Shown piece after piece: positions 1-8,771 of a DNA stretch of 64,000 nt. Origin of the DNA: Accumulibacter appositus (lineage in GTDB: Bacteria > Pseudomonadota > Gammaproteobacteria > Burkholderiales > Rhodocyclaceae); NCBI RefSeq assembly GCF_035440685.1, contig NZ_DAORMW010000023.1; one strand, given 5' to 3'. The stretch's first letter is position 1; every line of letters starts with the position of its first letter. A model generated the notes under the pieces. The model saw only the letters and a list, made by a program, of their open reading frames with translations, had not been told where the DNA came from and searched no databases. The translations under genes were made by a program, and so were the position numbers.

Positions 1-14
1 GGGGCGGCCAGCCA

Positions 15-281
15 TCATTCGTCGCCGTCCAGGCCTCCATGGCACAAGCTGTCTGAGTACAGCGCCGTCAATTGCGATAGCGTAGCCTGTACCTCTTCCA
101 GATTGGTCATCATGTGGGAAACCTGCTCATCCAGATCGCTGGCCAGGTCGAATAGATAGGCAACCTGGCTGCGCGATACCGCGTTGATGACGGCGAAAAG
201 TCGAAGCAGCCGTTCGGCGCAATTTCTTCCCGTACGTCCGGTCAAGGCGCTATACCGGCCGTCCGCGCCATGCGGCGCCAA
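15..281 (-). CDS. Small hypothetical protein (uncertain)
   Basis: An 88-codon reading frame with a TTG start; an in-frame TGA lies a little upstream, so it is not a fragment of a longer gene. The second half (from about residue 30) is an amphipathic helical stretch rich in Leu, Asp, Glu and Gln, which looks more protein-like than the Arg-rich first 25 residues. The true start may therefore be further in, but no ATG or GTG with a ribosome-binding site is visible there. It lies downstream of, and on the same strand as, the PLP decarboxylase. I recognise no family. It could be a chance frame in GC-rich DNA. Confidence 0.3.
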   Translation of the reverse strand: MAPHGADGRYSALTGRTGRNCAERLLRLFAVINAVSRSQVAYLFDLASDLDEQVSHMMTNLEEVQATLSQLTALYSDSLCHGGLDGDE

Positions 282-465
282 CGGCCGCTTTGGCCGAGGA
301 CCCGCCGGACATCAGATCTCCGTGACCGTCAGCTTTATGATCAGTAAGCCGCCATCGTTGATGATAAATGCATCAGACGGGTCTGGGTCGACAAGCGACG
401 GCCAGTCAATGATGGTTGACGGGCGGCAATCGCCGCTGCCTGGCACAATGGCTCGCAAGCCGCGC

Positions 466-1872
466 TCAGAGCGCATTGCTAATCGCGGCAATGGCCCGCA
501 CGATGTCCGCAGCGTCAGTCGCGCAGCTGCAGACCGAAACCCGCATGCAGCGCCGTCCCCGCCAAGTGGTGCAGGCGAAGTGGGCCTCGCCTGAAGCGAC
601 GATGCGCGCGGTGACGGCTTCGGTGCGGCGATCGTGATCCTCTTCGCTGGCCCCGGGCGACGGATCCGGAAAGCGCAGCAGACCCTGGTTGATATGGGGC
701 ACATGCAGGACTTCGACCCCCGGCAGTTTGCCGGCGCCGGTGACCAGCGCGTGGGCGTGCTGGCAGCATTCGGCAACCATCTGCGCGATCCCCTGGCGAC
801 CAAGGCTGGCGATCGCGGCGTAGGTGGCAAAGCCGCGCCCGCGGCGGGAGTATTCCGGATTCCAGTCGACCTGGTCGCGGGCCACGGCGGAGTGATCGAG
901 ATAGGCCGCGTGGTGCGCCATCGAGCGGTAGTGGGCTGCGCGATTGGCGACAAAGGCGAAGCCGGAATCGTAGGGGACATTGAGCCATTTGTGACCGTCG
1001 GTGGCCCAGGAATCGGCGTTCTCGACACCCTTGGTGAAGTGGCGGTACTCGGGACTGGCCGCCGCCCAAAGTCCGAAAGCGCCGTCGACATGCACCCAGG
1101 CATCGAACTCGCGGGCGACCGGGATGATCTCGTCGTAGGGGTCGAAGGAGCCGGTGTTGAGGTCGCCGGCCTGGAGGAGGACGATGTGGGCGGCGGCGGG
1201 CGCACTGGCCAGCGCTGCACGCAAGGGCCCGGCACGCAGCTGGCCGTTGTTGTCGGTGGCGATGTCGATGACGCAGTCGCGCCCCAGCCCCAGCAGGCGC
1301 ACGGCGCGTTCGATGGTGCCGTGGCGTTGGTCGCCGCTCAGCACCCGGATGGGCGGCGCGCCGATCAATCCCCGCTGCTCGACGTCCCAGCCCTTGGCTG
1401 CGAGGACTGCATTGCGGGCGGCGGCGAGACACGTGACGTGCGCCATCTGGCAGCCGGTGACGAGGGCAAAGCTGGCGCTGGACGGCAGGTGGAGGAGATC
1501 GAGCAGCCAGCGACCACACACTTCCTCGACCACTGCGGCGGCCGGAGCGACGGCGAACATGCCGGCATTCTGGTCCCAGGTGGAGGTCAGCCAGTCTGCT
1601 GCCAGCGAGGCGGGCAACTTGCCGCCGATCACCCACGAGAAGAAGCGCCCGCCGCTGCTGTGAGTTAGGCCGCCGGCAACATCGCGCACCAGTCGATCAA
1701 CGACGGCCAGCGGGTCGACCGGGCCGGCAGGCAGGGGCTTGCCGAGGCGCGCGCGCAGCTCCTCGAGGCTGGCTGTGGCTGCGACCGGAGCTTCTGGCAA
1801 TGCCTCCAGATAGGCGAGGGCGTGATCGAGTGTCTGCCGGAGCAACTGCGGGTAAGCGGATTCCGATTTCAT
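466..1872 (-). CDS. Group II PLP-dependent amino acid decarboxylase
   Basis: 468 aa, the usual length for the aromatic-L-amino-acid/glutamate decarboxylase-like fold I family. The PLP lysine lies in a DGHKWLNVPYDSG segment near residue 295, preceded by a cofactor-binding HVDGAFG segment. The family decarboxylates amino acids to amines with pyridoxal phosphate; the substrate (aromatic amino acid, glutamate, aspartate or another) cannot be read from sequence alone. The ATG is preceded by a GAGAG run, a plausible ribosome-binding site. The upstream region carries repeat A1/B1. The gene is transcribed divergently from the P-type ATPase and has no visible operon partner other than the doubtful small frame at 15-281. 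Family assignment is firm, substrate open. Confidence 0.9.
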   Translation of the reverse strand: MKSESAYPQLLRQTLDHALAYLEALPEAPVAATASLEELRARLGKPLPAGPVDPLAVVDRLVRDVAGGLTHSSGGRFFSWVIGGKLPASLAADWLTSTWDQNAGMFAVAPAAAVVEEVCGRWLLDLLHLPSSASFALVTGCQMAHVTCLAAARNAVLAAKGWDVEQRGLIGAPPIRVLSGDQRHGTIERAVRLLGLGRDCVIDIATDNNGQLRAGPLRAALASAPAAAHIVLLQAGDLNTGSFDPYDEIIPVAREFDAWVHVDGAFGLWAAASPEYRHFTKGVENADSWATDGHKWLNVPYDSGFAFVANRAAHYRSMAHHAAYLDHSAVARDQVDWNPEYSRRGRGFATYAAIASLGRQGIAQMVAECCQHAHALVTGAGKLPGVEVLHVPHINQGLLRFPDPSPGASEEDHDRRTEAVTARIVASGEAHFACTTWRGRRCMRVSVCSCATDAADIVRAIAAISNAL

Positions 1873-1886
1873 GCTGCTCTCTCTTT

Positions 1887-2087
1887 ACTGTGAACGTCGC
1901 GTACGCGACTCGCGAACCTCCCTTCTCCCCTTGCGGGAGAAGGGCCTGGGGGTGAGACGGGGAATTCAGGGAGCATCCTCCCTGGCCGTCGAACGATTCC
2001 GGCGTGCAAGCCGGAATGCGCACTGCAAGTGGAGGGGACGGTCATGACTTCCATGATTCGGGGTGTCTCCACGTGTCATGACCGTTA
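1887..2087 (+). repeat. Family A intergenic element, copy A1, interrupted by B1
   Basis: The left half (1887-1950) carries the GTCGCG/CGCGAC and CCTTCTCCC/GGGAGAAGG inverted repeats. The right half (2033-2087) carries the GGTCATGAC...GTCATGACC inverted repeat and ends in CCGTTA. Between the halves lies a family B element (1951-2023). The uninterrupted copies elsewhere in the window are about 125 bp, so this one is best read as an A element with a B element inside it. It occupies the middle of the 448-bp gap between the decarboxylase and the ATPase; I see no gene in the rest of that gap. Confidence 0.75.
1951..2023 (+). repeat. Family B palindromic element, copy B1
   Basis: Shares with B3 (50185-50256) the start GGTGAGACGGG, the block TTCAGGGAGCAT and the core CGAACGATTCCGGCGTG. 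The core forms a hairpin, TTCCGGC with GCCGGAA. It sits inside A1. Confidence 0.7.
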
Positions 2088-2320
2088 GAAAGACCAGGGC
2101 CGCGAGTTCTGTGGCAGTGCTTGGCCTGGCAGTATAGGCACGCCTGTCCGTCGAGATCCATCTCTGTGTTCCGGCTGTACCACTGTCTGTCTGCGGTCGG
2201 CCGCGCAAAACGGGTAATGACCTGGCTCTGAGATGGGATAATTGCGCATGCGCGACGGCAACATTTTTCTGCGGGCGTTCCACCCCCGCAACCCCGAGCG
2301 CGAGTCCGACAGAGAGCTGC

Positions 2321-5065
2321 ATGATGACGCATCATCAGGAGACGACCCTGCCTGCCGACCAGCATCGCATCCCACTTGAAGCATTGCAGCAGCGCCTGCA
2401 CTGCACAGGGGAGGGGCTGAGTGCGGCGGAGGCCGCGCAACGCCTGCTCGAGTTCGGCAGCAATGAACTACGCGTGCGCAAGGAGACGCCCGAAATCGTC
2501 AAGTTCCTGCGCCAGTTCGGCAACTTCTTCGCGCTGCTGCTCATCGTTGGCTCGGCACTGGCGTTCTTTGCCGATTACCTGCAGCCGGGCGAAGGCAACT
2601 TCTACATTGGCGTCGCGCTGCTGGCGGTGGTCCTGCTCAATGCGCTGTTCACCTATCTTCAGGAGCAGCAAAGCGAACGCATCATGGAGAGCTTTCGCAA
2701 CATGCTGCCGTCGATGATCAGCGTGCAGCGCGATGGCCAGCTAGCGCGCATCGAGGCACGACTGGTGGTGCCGGGCGATGTAATCGTGCTCGAAGAGGGC
2801 GATCGGGTGCCGGCCGACGGGCGATTGATCGAGGTGAATCAGCTCAAGGTCGACCACGCTTCCCTGACCGGCGAGAGCGAACCACAGCTGCGCAAAGTGG
2901 CTTGCACCCACGACAAGCTGATGGAGAGTCGCAACATGGTGTTCTCCGGCACGCTGGTGCAAAGCGGCAACGGCCGCGCGCTGGTATACGGCACCGGCAT
3001 GAACACGCAGATCGGCCAGATCGTGCAAGTCACCAAGGAGGCGGGCACGGTGGAGACGCCGATCCGCAAGGAGCTGCACCATTTCATTCGCGTCATCTCC
3101 ACCATTGCCATTGCGCTCGGCCTGCTGTTCTTCGCACTCAGCGTGCTGCTCGGCAACCCCTTCATCGGCAGTCTGATCTTCGCCATCGGCATCATTGTCG
3201 CCAACGTCCCGGAAGGTCTCTTGCCGACGGTGACGCTGGCGCTGACCATGGCCTCCAAACGCATGGCGAAGAAGAATGCGCTGATCAAGAACCTGGAAGC
3301 AGTCGAAACGCTGGGTTCGACCACCGTCATCTGTACCGACAAGACCGGCACCATCACCCAGAACCGGATGCGGGTCGCTACGCTGGTGCTGGGCGAAGAC
3401 GAATGGTCGGCCGATCAGAGTGGCCTCTCGCAAGTGGAAGGCTTTGCCGAGGCCTGGGCTGCCATGGTGCTGTGCAACAACGCCCGCCTGACCGACGATC
3501 ACTATCTGGGCGATCCGACCGAGGGCGCCCTGCTGCTTCTGGCGCAGGCCTTGCAGCCTATCGGCGATCTGGCGGCGCGCTTCCCGCGCGTACACGAAAG
3601 TCCGTTCGACTCGGCCACGAAACGCATGATCACCACACACCACGGCGGGAATGGTCAGCATGCTCAGGATCGTCACCATGCTCAGCCCAATGTCGCCTAC
3701 ATGAAGGGTGCGCCGGAGATCGTATTCGATAAATGCACGCACCGTTTGCGGCACGGCGAGCGGATCGAATTTGATGCCGCGGCGCGTCGCAAGGCACTGG
3801 AACTCTACGAAGTACTGGCGGCGCGTGGCGAACGGGTGCTGGCGCTGGCCTGCAAGGCGACCGACGCCGATGCCGCCAGCGAGGAGGATTTCGTCTATTT
3901 GGGATTGGTGGGCATGCTCGATCCGCCACGCCCGGAGATCGCCGAGGCGATCGACAGGTGCCGCAGCGCAGGCATCCGCGTGTTCATGGTCACCGGTGAC
4001 TATCCCACCACTGCCGAGTCCATCGCCCGTCAGGTCGGCCTGTTCACCGGCGACGGCCGGGTGGTCGTGGGAGAGGACTTGCTGGCAATGAGCGAGCAGG
4101 AAATCTCCGTTCTGCTGGATAGTCGCGAGCTGGTGTTCGCACGTTCCACGCCTCTGCAGAAGCTTCAGATCGTCAAGGGATTGCAGAAAAAGGGCGAGAT
4201 CGTTACCGTCACCGGCGATGGTGTGAACGATGCCCCGGCCTTGAAGAACGCCAACATGGGCGTGGCGATGGGCCTGTCCGGTACCGAGGTGGCGAAAGAG
4301 GCGGCGGACATGGTGCTGATGGACGACAACTTCGCCACCATCGTGCAGGCCGTCGAGGAGGGGCGCACCATCTTCGCCAACATCAAGAAATTCATTGCCT
4401 ACGTCCTGACCAGCAACGTCCCCGAGATACTGCCCTTCATCGCTTTCGTGGCCATCGACGCGCCGCTGGCGCTGACCGTGGTGCTGATCCTGACCATCGA
4501 TCTGGGCACCGACATCCTGCCAGCCCTGGGGCTGGGACGCGAACTGCCGGAAGAGGACGTGATGAAACAGCCCCCGCGCCGCCGTGACGAAAGACTGCTC
4601 ACCTGGCCGCTGCTGGGTATGAGCTACGGCATCATCGGCATGCTGCAGGCCGCCGCCGGATTCTTCGCCTTTTTCGTCGTCCTGGAGCGGGGCGGCTGGG
4701 TGTGGGGCGCCGAGTTGCCGACTTCCAGCCTGCTCTATCAGACGGCCGTCACTTCCTTCTTTGCGGCCGTGGTGATCTGCCAGGTGGCGGATGTGCTGAT
4801 CTGCCGCACGCGCCGGCAGAGCATCCTGTCCGCCGGCATCTTCCGCAACAAACTGATCTGGGTGGGGATCGCGGTTGAACTGGGACTGCTCGCGGCGATC
4901 TCGCAGATCGAGTTCCTGCAGCCATTTTTCGGCACCGCGCCGATAGGCTGGTTCGAGATCTCGCTGGCTTTGCCGTTCGCCGCTGCGATCCTCTTGGGTG
5001 ACGAGTCGAGGCGCTGGCTGATCCGGCGTGACAACCGCTTTGTGCGGCGCTGGCTGACCTGGTAG
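2321..5065 (+). CDS. P-type cation ATPase, Na+/K+-ATPase-like (type II)
   Basis: 914 aa. Visible in order: an N-terminal cation-ATPase domain; M1-M2; the actuator domain with TGES near residue 190; M3-M4 with NVPEGLL near residue 300; the phosphorylation motif CTDKTGTITQNRM near residue 340; the nucleotide domain with YMKGAPE; the hinge TGDGVNDAPALKNA near residue 630; and six C-terminal membrane segments. The N-terminal TPE..KF.RQF, IMESF.NM and KNLEAVETLGST segments match eukaryotic Na+/K+- and H+/K+-ATPase alpha chains better than bacterial Mg or Cu pumps, suggesting type IIC-like Na+/K+ transport. The ion is not proven. A His/Gln-rich insert sits before YMKGAPE. A second ATG follows the first directly, and the ribosome-binding site is weak. 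Confidence 0.93.
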   Translation: MMTHHQETTLPADQHRIPLEALQQRLHCTGEGLSAAEAAQRLLEFGSNELRVRKETPEIVKFLRQFGNFFALLLIVGSALAFFADYLQPGEGNFYIGVALLAVVLLNALFTYLQEQQSERIMESFRNMLPSMISVQRDGQLARIEARLVVPGDVIVLEEGDRVPADGRLIEVNQLKVDHASLTGESEPQLRKVACTHDKLMESRNMVFSGTLVQSGNGRALVYGTGMNTQIGQIVQVTKEAGTVETPIRKELHHFIRVISTIAIALGLLFFALSVLLGNPFIGSLIFAIGIIVANVPEGLLPTVTLALTMASKRMAKKNALIKNLEAVETLGSTTVICTDKTGTITQNRMRVATLVLGEDEWSADQSGLSQVEGFAEAWAAMVLCNNARLTDDHYLGDPTEGALLLLAQALQPIGDLAARFPRVHESPFDSATKRMITTHHGGNGQHAQDRHHAQPNVAYMKGAPEIVFDKCTHRLRHGERIEFDAAARRKALELYEVLAARGERVLALACKATDADAASEEDFVYLGLVGMLDPPRPEIAEAIDRCRSAGIRVFMVTGDYPTTAESIARQVGLFTGDGRVVVGEDLLAMSEQEISVLLDSRELVFARSTPLQKLQIVKGLQKKGEIVTVTGDGVNDAPALKNANMGVAMGLSGTEVAKEAADMVLMDDNFATIVQAVEEGRTIFANIKKFIAYVLTSNVPEILPFIAFVAIDAPLALTVVLILTIDLGTDILPALGLGRELPEEDVMKQPPRRRDERLLTWPLLGMSYGIIGMLQAAAGFFAFFVVLERGGWVWGAELPTSSLLYQTAVTSFFAAVVICQVADVLICRTRRQSILSAGIFRNKLIWVGIAVELGLLAAISQIEFLQPFFGTAPIGWFEISLALPFAAAILLGDESRRWLIRRDNRFVRRWLTW

Positions 5066-5130
5066 CCGCGTGCTGCACAGCTCGGCTTTGCTTCGTGAAT
5101 GCTTCAAGGGCACTATCCGCGTGCTGCCTG

Positions 5131-5180
5131 GGTCGAAGGGACTTCGTCCGCCGAACGACTCCGGAGTGCAAGCCGGTATG
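5131..5180 (+). repeat. Family B element, partial copy B2
   Basis: Contains GAACGACTCCGGAGTGCAAG, close to the B1 and B3 core, just upstream of msrB. Only the core is conserved. Confidence 0.5.
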
Positions 5181-5218
5181 GACATGAAGCCTCACCGCCG
5201 CCTATCGAGGAGAAGCGA

Positions 5219-5665
5219 ATGAAATCCTACAAGAAGACCGCTGCCGCCATTGCCGCCCTGACTCCGGAACAGTTTCGGGTGACGCAGCAAAGTGGCACCG
5301 AGCGACCAGGAACGGGCGAGTATCTTCACAATACCGAGCCTGGCATCTACGTGGATGTCGTCTCGGGCGAACCGCTGTTCGCCTCGTCCGAGATGTTCGA
5401 GTCGGGTTGTGGCTGGCCCAGTTTCGCCAGACCCATCGAGCCCGCGCATATCAAGGAGCTGAAGGATGTCGGCCACGGCATGGTGCGCACCGAAGTCCGC
5501 TCGGCTCATGGCGACAGCCACCTCGGACACGTTTTTACGGACGGCCCCAGGGATCGCGGTGGCCTGCGCTACTGCATCAACTCGGCGTCGTTGCGCTTCA
5601 TCCATCGCCATGACATGGAAGCGGCAGGCTATGGCGAGTACCTTGATCAAGTGGAGGGCAAGTAA
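5219..5665 (+). CDS. msrB: Peptide-methionine (R)-S-oxide reductase MsrB
   Basis: 148 aa. Reduces methionine-R-sulfoxide in oxidised proteins using thioredoxin. The family block ESGCGWPSF is at residues 61-69 and HLGHVFTDGP follows. The catalytic cysteine is in RYCINSASLRF near the C-terminus. Both CxxC pairs of zinc-type MsrB are missing: the first position reads VVSGEPLF and the second EVRSAHGDSHLGH, so this should be a zinc-free form. The start was chosen at an ATG preceded by GAGGAGAAG; the longer frame from 5099 runs through a B repeat. The stop overlaps the msrA start as TAATG, so the two are translationally coupled and cover both sulfoxide stereoisomers. Confidence 0.95.
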   Translation: MKSYKKTAAAIAALTPEQFRVTQQSGTERPGTGEYLHNTEPGIYVDVVSGEPLFASSEMFESGCGWPSFARPIEPAHIKELKDVGHGMVRTEVRSAHGDSHLGHVFTDGPRDRGGLRYCINSASLRFIHRHDMEAAGYGEYLDQVEGK

Positions 5666-6168
5666 TGGCAAAGGAACGCGCTGTTCTGGCGGGTGGCTGC
5701 TTTTGGGGCATGCAGGATCTGATCCGTGGATTGCCGGGGGTTGAGGCTACCCGGGTGGGCTACACCGGCGGCGACGTTGCCCACGCCACCTACCGCAATC
5801 ACGGCACGCACGCGGAGGGCATCGAGATTCTGTTCGATCCGGAGCGGATTTCGTATCGCCGCCTCCTGGAGTTCTTTTTCCAGATACACGACCCGACCAC
5901 CCGCAACCGGCAAGGCAATGACTTGGGCCCGTCCTATCGCTCGGCGATCTACTACATTGACGAGGTGCAGAAGCAGGTTGCGCTCGACACCATCGCCGAT
6001 GTCAATGCCTCGGGCCTATGGCCGGGCAAGGTGGTCACGGAGCTCGAAGCGGTGGGTGATTTCTGGGAGGCCGAGCCCGAGCATCAGGATTACCTTGAGC
6101 GTCTGCCCAACGGCTACACCTGCCATTTTCCGCGTCCAGAATGGGTGCTGCCACGGCGCGCTGAGTGA
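5665..6168 (+). CDS. msrA: Peptide-methionine (S)-S-oxide reductase MsrA
   Basis: 167 aa, normal for the family. Reduces methionine-S-sulfoxide. The GGCFWGMQD catalytic motif sits at residues 10-18, with the nucleophilic cysteine at about 12. The YTGG, HAEGIEI and RSAIYY segments of the MsrA core are present. The ATG shares one base with the msrB stop codon. A fragment of repeat family A lies directly after the stop codon. No C-terminal resolving-cysteine cluster is obvious; a single Cys sits in YTCHFPRP near the end and may act in recycling. Confidence 0.96.
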   Translation: MAKERAVLAGGCFWGMQDLIRGLPGVEATRVGYTGGDVAHATYRNHGTHAEGIEILFDPERISYRRLLEFFFQIHDPTTRNRQGNDLGPSYRSAIYYIDEVQKQVALDTIADVNASGLWPGKVVTELEAVGDFWEAEPEHQDYLERLPNGYTCHFPRPEWVLPRRAE

Positions 6169-6173
6169 ACGAG

Positions 6174-6196
6174 TGAACGGTCATGACTTTCATGAA
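6174..6196 (+). repeat. Fragment of family A element (A7)
   Basis: AACGGTCATGACTTTCATGA matches the internal start of the third hairpin of family A. The rest of the element is absent. It lies just after the msrA stop. Confidence 0.45.
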
Positions 6197-6318
6197 TGGC
6201 CGGCGATCCCGATGTGGCGAGCGCCGACCTGCCAGGGGCACGCAGTTGTGCGAACTGCCGCGCGCCAATCATCGCTAACCGCCGCCAGTTCTCCCTCCTT
6301 TTCGAGTGACACCTCCTG

Positions 6319-6777
6319 ATGACCGCGACAACCGATCAAATCCTTGAGCAATGGCAGAAGAAACTCAGCTTCCTTCCCTACAACCGCGAGCTCGATTTGC
6401 GCTTCGGCGAGCTGACCGAGCGCGGTTGCGTGTTGCGCCTTCCCTATCGGAAGGAACTGATTGGTGATCCGGAAAGCGGTGCCCTGCATGTCGGTGCGAT
6501 CGCGGCGCTGGTCGATACCACTTTCGGCTACGCGGTCCATAGTCGGCTCAGCGAGCGACGCGGTTTCGCCACCCTTGATCTGCGTATCGAGCATCTGCAA
6601 CGTTCCACTGCCGGGCAGGACATTCTTTGCATCGGCGACTGTCACAAACTCACCGCCACTATCGCCTTCGTCAGGGGGAGCGTATACCACGATGACCCGA
6701 ACGCGGCGATTGCCACTGCCGTCGGCATCTACATGTTTACCGGCGGCGTCACTCCCATGGAGACAGAGGGAAACTGA
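6319..6777 (+). CDS. Hotdog-fold thioesterase family protein (PaaI-like), first of a pair
   Basis: 152 aa, single-domain hotdog size. The segment ALHVGAIAALVDTTFGYAV around residues 55-75 is the central helix of the PaaI/YdiI-type hotdog fold, and TLDLRIEHLQ is the following strand. The family hydrolyses acyl-CoA or related thioesters; no substrate can be assigned here. The stop codon is immediately followed by the ATG of a second hotdog gene, so the pair is co-translated and may form a heteromeric enzyme (inference). The ATG has no convincing ribosome-binding site. Confidence 0.8.
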   Translation: MTATTDQILEQWQKKLSFLPYNRELDLRFGELTERGCVLRLPYRKELIGDPESGALHVGAIAALVDTTFGYAVHSRLSERRGFATLDLRIEHLQRSTAGQDILCIGDCHKLTATIAFVRGSVYHDDPNAAIATAVGIYMFTGGVTPMETEGN

Positions 6778-7212
6778 ATGCGACTGTCCGACGCGGTGCG
6801 CGATGCGCGCGAACACGACGACTGGGATCGCCTGATCCGCGCCATACCCTTCGCAGTCTTTCTGCGCGTACGCATGGAAGTCAAAGGCGATTGCCTGACC
6901 TGTACGCTGCCGGGCCACGAGCGGCTGGTGGGCAACCAACGCCTACCGGCTCTGCATGGCGGCGCGACTGCCGGCTTCATGGAGTGTGCGGCGATCCTGT
7001 TCTTGCTCTGGCATCGGGATTCCGAGGCCATCCCCAAGACCGTCGATTTCACAATCGACTATCTGCGCAGCGGCAAGCTGCGGGATACCCATGCCACCAT
7101 GCAGATGGTCAAGCTCGGCAGCCGCGTGGCCAATATCCGCGTCACCGCCTATCAGGCCGACCCAGAGAAACCGATCGCCGTCGGCTATGGTAATTTCCTG
7201 TTGCCGTCCTGA
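6778..7212 (+). CDS. Hotdog-fold thioesterase family protein, second of a pair
   Basis: 144 aa. ALHGGATAGFMECAA near residues 60-75 is the hotdog helix, and KTVDFTIDYLRSGKL is the strand bearing the usual DYLR-type motif. It starts on the base after the stop codon of the first hotdog gene, with GAGGG seven bases before the ATG. The close pairing with a paralogue suggests joint action. The substrate is unknown. Confidence 0.8.
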   Translation: MRLSDAVRDAREHDDWDRLIRAIPFAVFLRVRMEVKGDCLTCTLPGHERLVGNQRLPALHGGATAGFMECAAILFLLWHRDSEAIPKTVDFTIDYLRSGKLRDTHATMQMVKLGSRVANIRVTAYQADPEKPIAVGYGNFLLPS

Positions 7213-7257
7213 GGTCTTGGACGGCCCGCGAGGAAGGTCCAACACACGGAGGGCATC

Positions 7258-8334
7258 ATGAGCAGCCATAGAATTGCCGTCATCGCTGGCGACGGCATCG
7301 GCAAGGAAGTCATGCCGGAAGGCCTGCGCGTGCTCGCTGCGGCGGCCGACAAGTTCGACCTCGATCTGCAGTTCACGACGATTGACTGGGCCAACTGCGA
7401 CTACTACCTGCAGCACGGCGAGATGATGCCCGCCGACTGGTTCGAGCAACTTAGAGGCTTTGACGCCATCTATTTCGGCGCCGCCGGTTGGCCGGACAAG
7501 GTTCCTGACCATATCTCCCTGTGGGGCTCGCTGCTCAAATTCAGGCGCAGCTTCGACCAGTACGTGAACCTGCGCCCCGTTCGCCTGATGCCTGGCGTGC
7601 CTTGCCCGCTGGCAGGCCGCAAGGTCGGCGACATCGATTTCTACGTGGTTCGCGAAAACACCGAAGGAGAGTACTCGGCGGTCGGTGGGCGGATGTTCGA
7701 AGGCACGGAACGAGAAACCGTGCTGCAGGAATCGATCTTTACCCGCAAGGGAGTGGATCGCATCCTGAAGTACGCCTTCGAGCTGGCGCAGCGGCGCCCG
7801 AGGAAGCACCTGACTTCGGCCACCAAGTCGAACGGCATCGCCATCAGCATGCCCTACTGGGACGAGCGGGTCGAAGCGATGGCGGCGAGCTACCCGCAGG
7901 TGCACTGCGACAAGTACCACATCGACATCCTCTGCGCCCGCTTCGTGCTCAGTCCGGAGCGCTTCGACGTGGTCGTGGCTTCCAATCTCTTCGGCGACAT
8001 TCTTTCCGACCTCGGCCCAGCCTGTGCCGGCACTATCGGCATCGCGCCCTCGGCCAATCTCAATCCCGAGCGCGACTTTCCCTCGTTGTTCGAACCGGTT
8101 CACGGTTCCGCGCCGGACATCTACGGGCGCAATATCGCCAACCCGATCGGCATGATCTGGTGCGGGGCGATGATGCTCGACTTCCTGGGGCAGGGCGATG
8201 CCGGCCATAGCGCTGCACACGATGCCATTCTGCGCGCCATCGAAAGCGTGCTCGTGGCAGGCCCGCGGACCCCGGACATGGGCGGTACCGCCAGCACCAG
8301 CGAGCTTGGACGGGCCGTTGTCGGCGCGCTTTGA
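7258..8334 (+). CDS. Tartrate/D-malate dehydrogenase-like beta-decarboxylating dehydrogenase
   Basis: 358 aa, full length for the isocitrate/isopropylmalate dehydrogenase superfamily. N-terminal IAVIAGDGIGKEV is the family start. The segment HGEMMPADW near residues 60-70 and the YVNLRPVRL and RENTEGEYS motifs are typical of the tartrate dehydrogenase/D-malate dehydrogenase (TtuC/DmlA) branch rather than LeuB. ASNLFGDILSDL and EPVHGSAPDI are the metal and cofactor segments. It oxidises and decarboxylates a 2-hydroxy acid with NAD+. GGAGG precedes the ATG at good spacing. The exact substrate (tartrate, D-malate or isopropylmalate) is open. Confidence 0.88.
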   Translation: MSSHRIAVIAGDGIGKEVMPEGLRVLAAAADKFDLDLQFTTIDWANCDYYLQHGEMMPADWFEQLRGFDAIYFGAAGWPDKVPDHISLWGSLLKFRRSFDQYVNLRPVRLMPGVPCPLAGRKVGDIDFYVVRENTEGEYSAVGGRMFEGTERETVLQESIFTRKGVDRILKYAFELAQRRPRKHLTSATKSNGIAISMPYWDERVEAMAASYPQVHCDKYHIDILCARFVLSPERFDVVVASNLFGDILSDLGPACAGTIGIAPSANLNPERDFPSLFEPVHGSAPDIYGRNIANPIGMIWCGAMMLDFLGQGDAGHSAAHDAILRAIESVLVAGPRTPDMGGTASTSELGRAVVGAL

Positions 8335-8449
8335 TTCGAGCGCGAGCCCGAACGGGCAGCCTGAACGGCCAGGTGGATCGGCACCGGCTGCAAGCGGGAC
8401 GGGCTTCGGATGAGCGCATGTTGAGGCGCTGTCGGGACCCCGTTCGCGA

Positions 8450-8479
8450 TTGACGCCACTTCATGGGCACTCGTATACT
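8450..8479 (+). promoter_or_regulatory. Predicted sigma-70 promoter upstream of the SH3 gene
   Basis: TTGACG at 8450-8455 and TATACT at 8474-8479 with an 18-bp spacer. The start codon of the SH3 gene is about 290 bp further on, so the transcript would carry a long leader, or another promoter lies nearer. The rest of the 437-bp gap (8335-8771) shows no gene I can support. Confidence 0.6.
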
Positions 8480-8771
8480 CTCTTCGCGGCTGTTGAATTT
8501 TCCATTTCTCATGCGCGATGAGTGTTCCGCATGAATCCCGGGTCGGCATCCGGATAGGACAGATGTCGGCGCGTCGTGCCGCATGGCGCCAAGCCGCAGG
8601 GCGACGGCAGTCGCCTATTCATGCGAAATCACGCCAATTCGGCTTGTCCCGATCGTGAGATCTTGCGACAAGCGTAGCGATTCCTTGCGTTGCTGGCGGC
8701 TTCTTGCCGCTGCGCGTCAGGTCCGCGTCCGACTACCACGACAGTCGCAACAACACAGGAGGTTTTACGGC

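Noticed and set aside
312..1235. A 307-codon frame in the decarboxylase region
   Set aside because: It is in another frame of the same strand over the decarboxylase, with a Pro/Ser/Arg-rich composition.
2741..5185. An 814-codon open frame antisense to the P-type ATPase
   Set aside because: It has no family-like segments, is rich in His, Gln and Arg, and covers a gene with a full set of P-ATPase motifs. It arises from the high-GC codon pattern.
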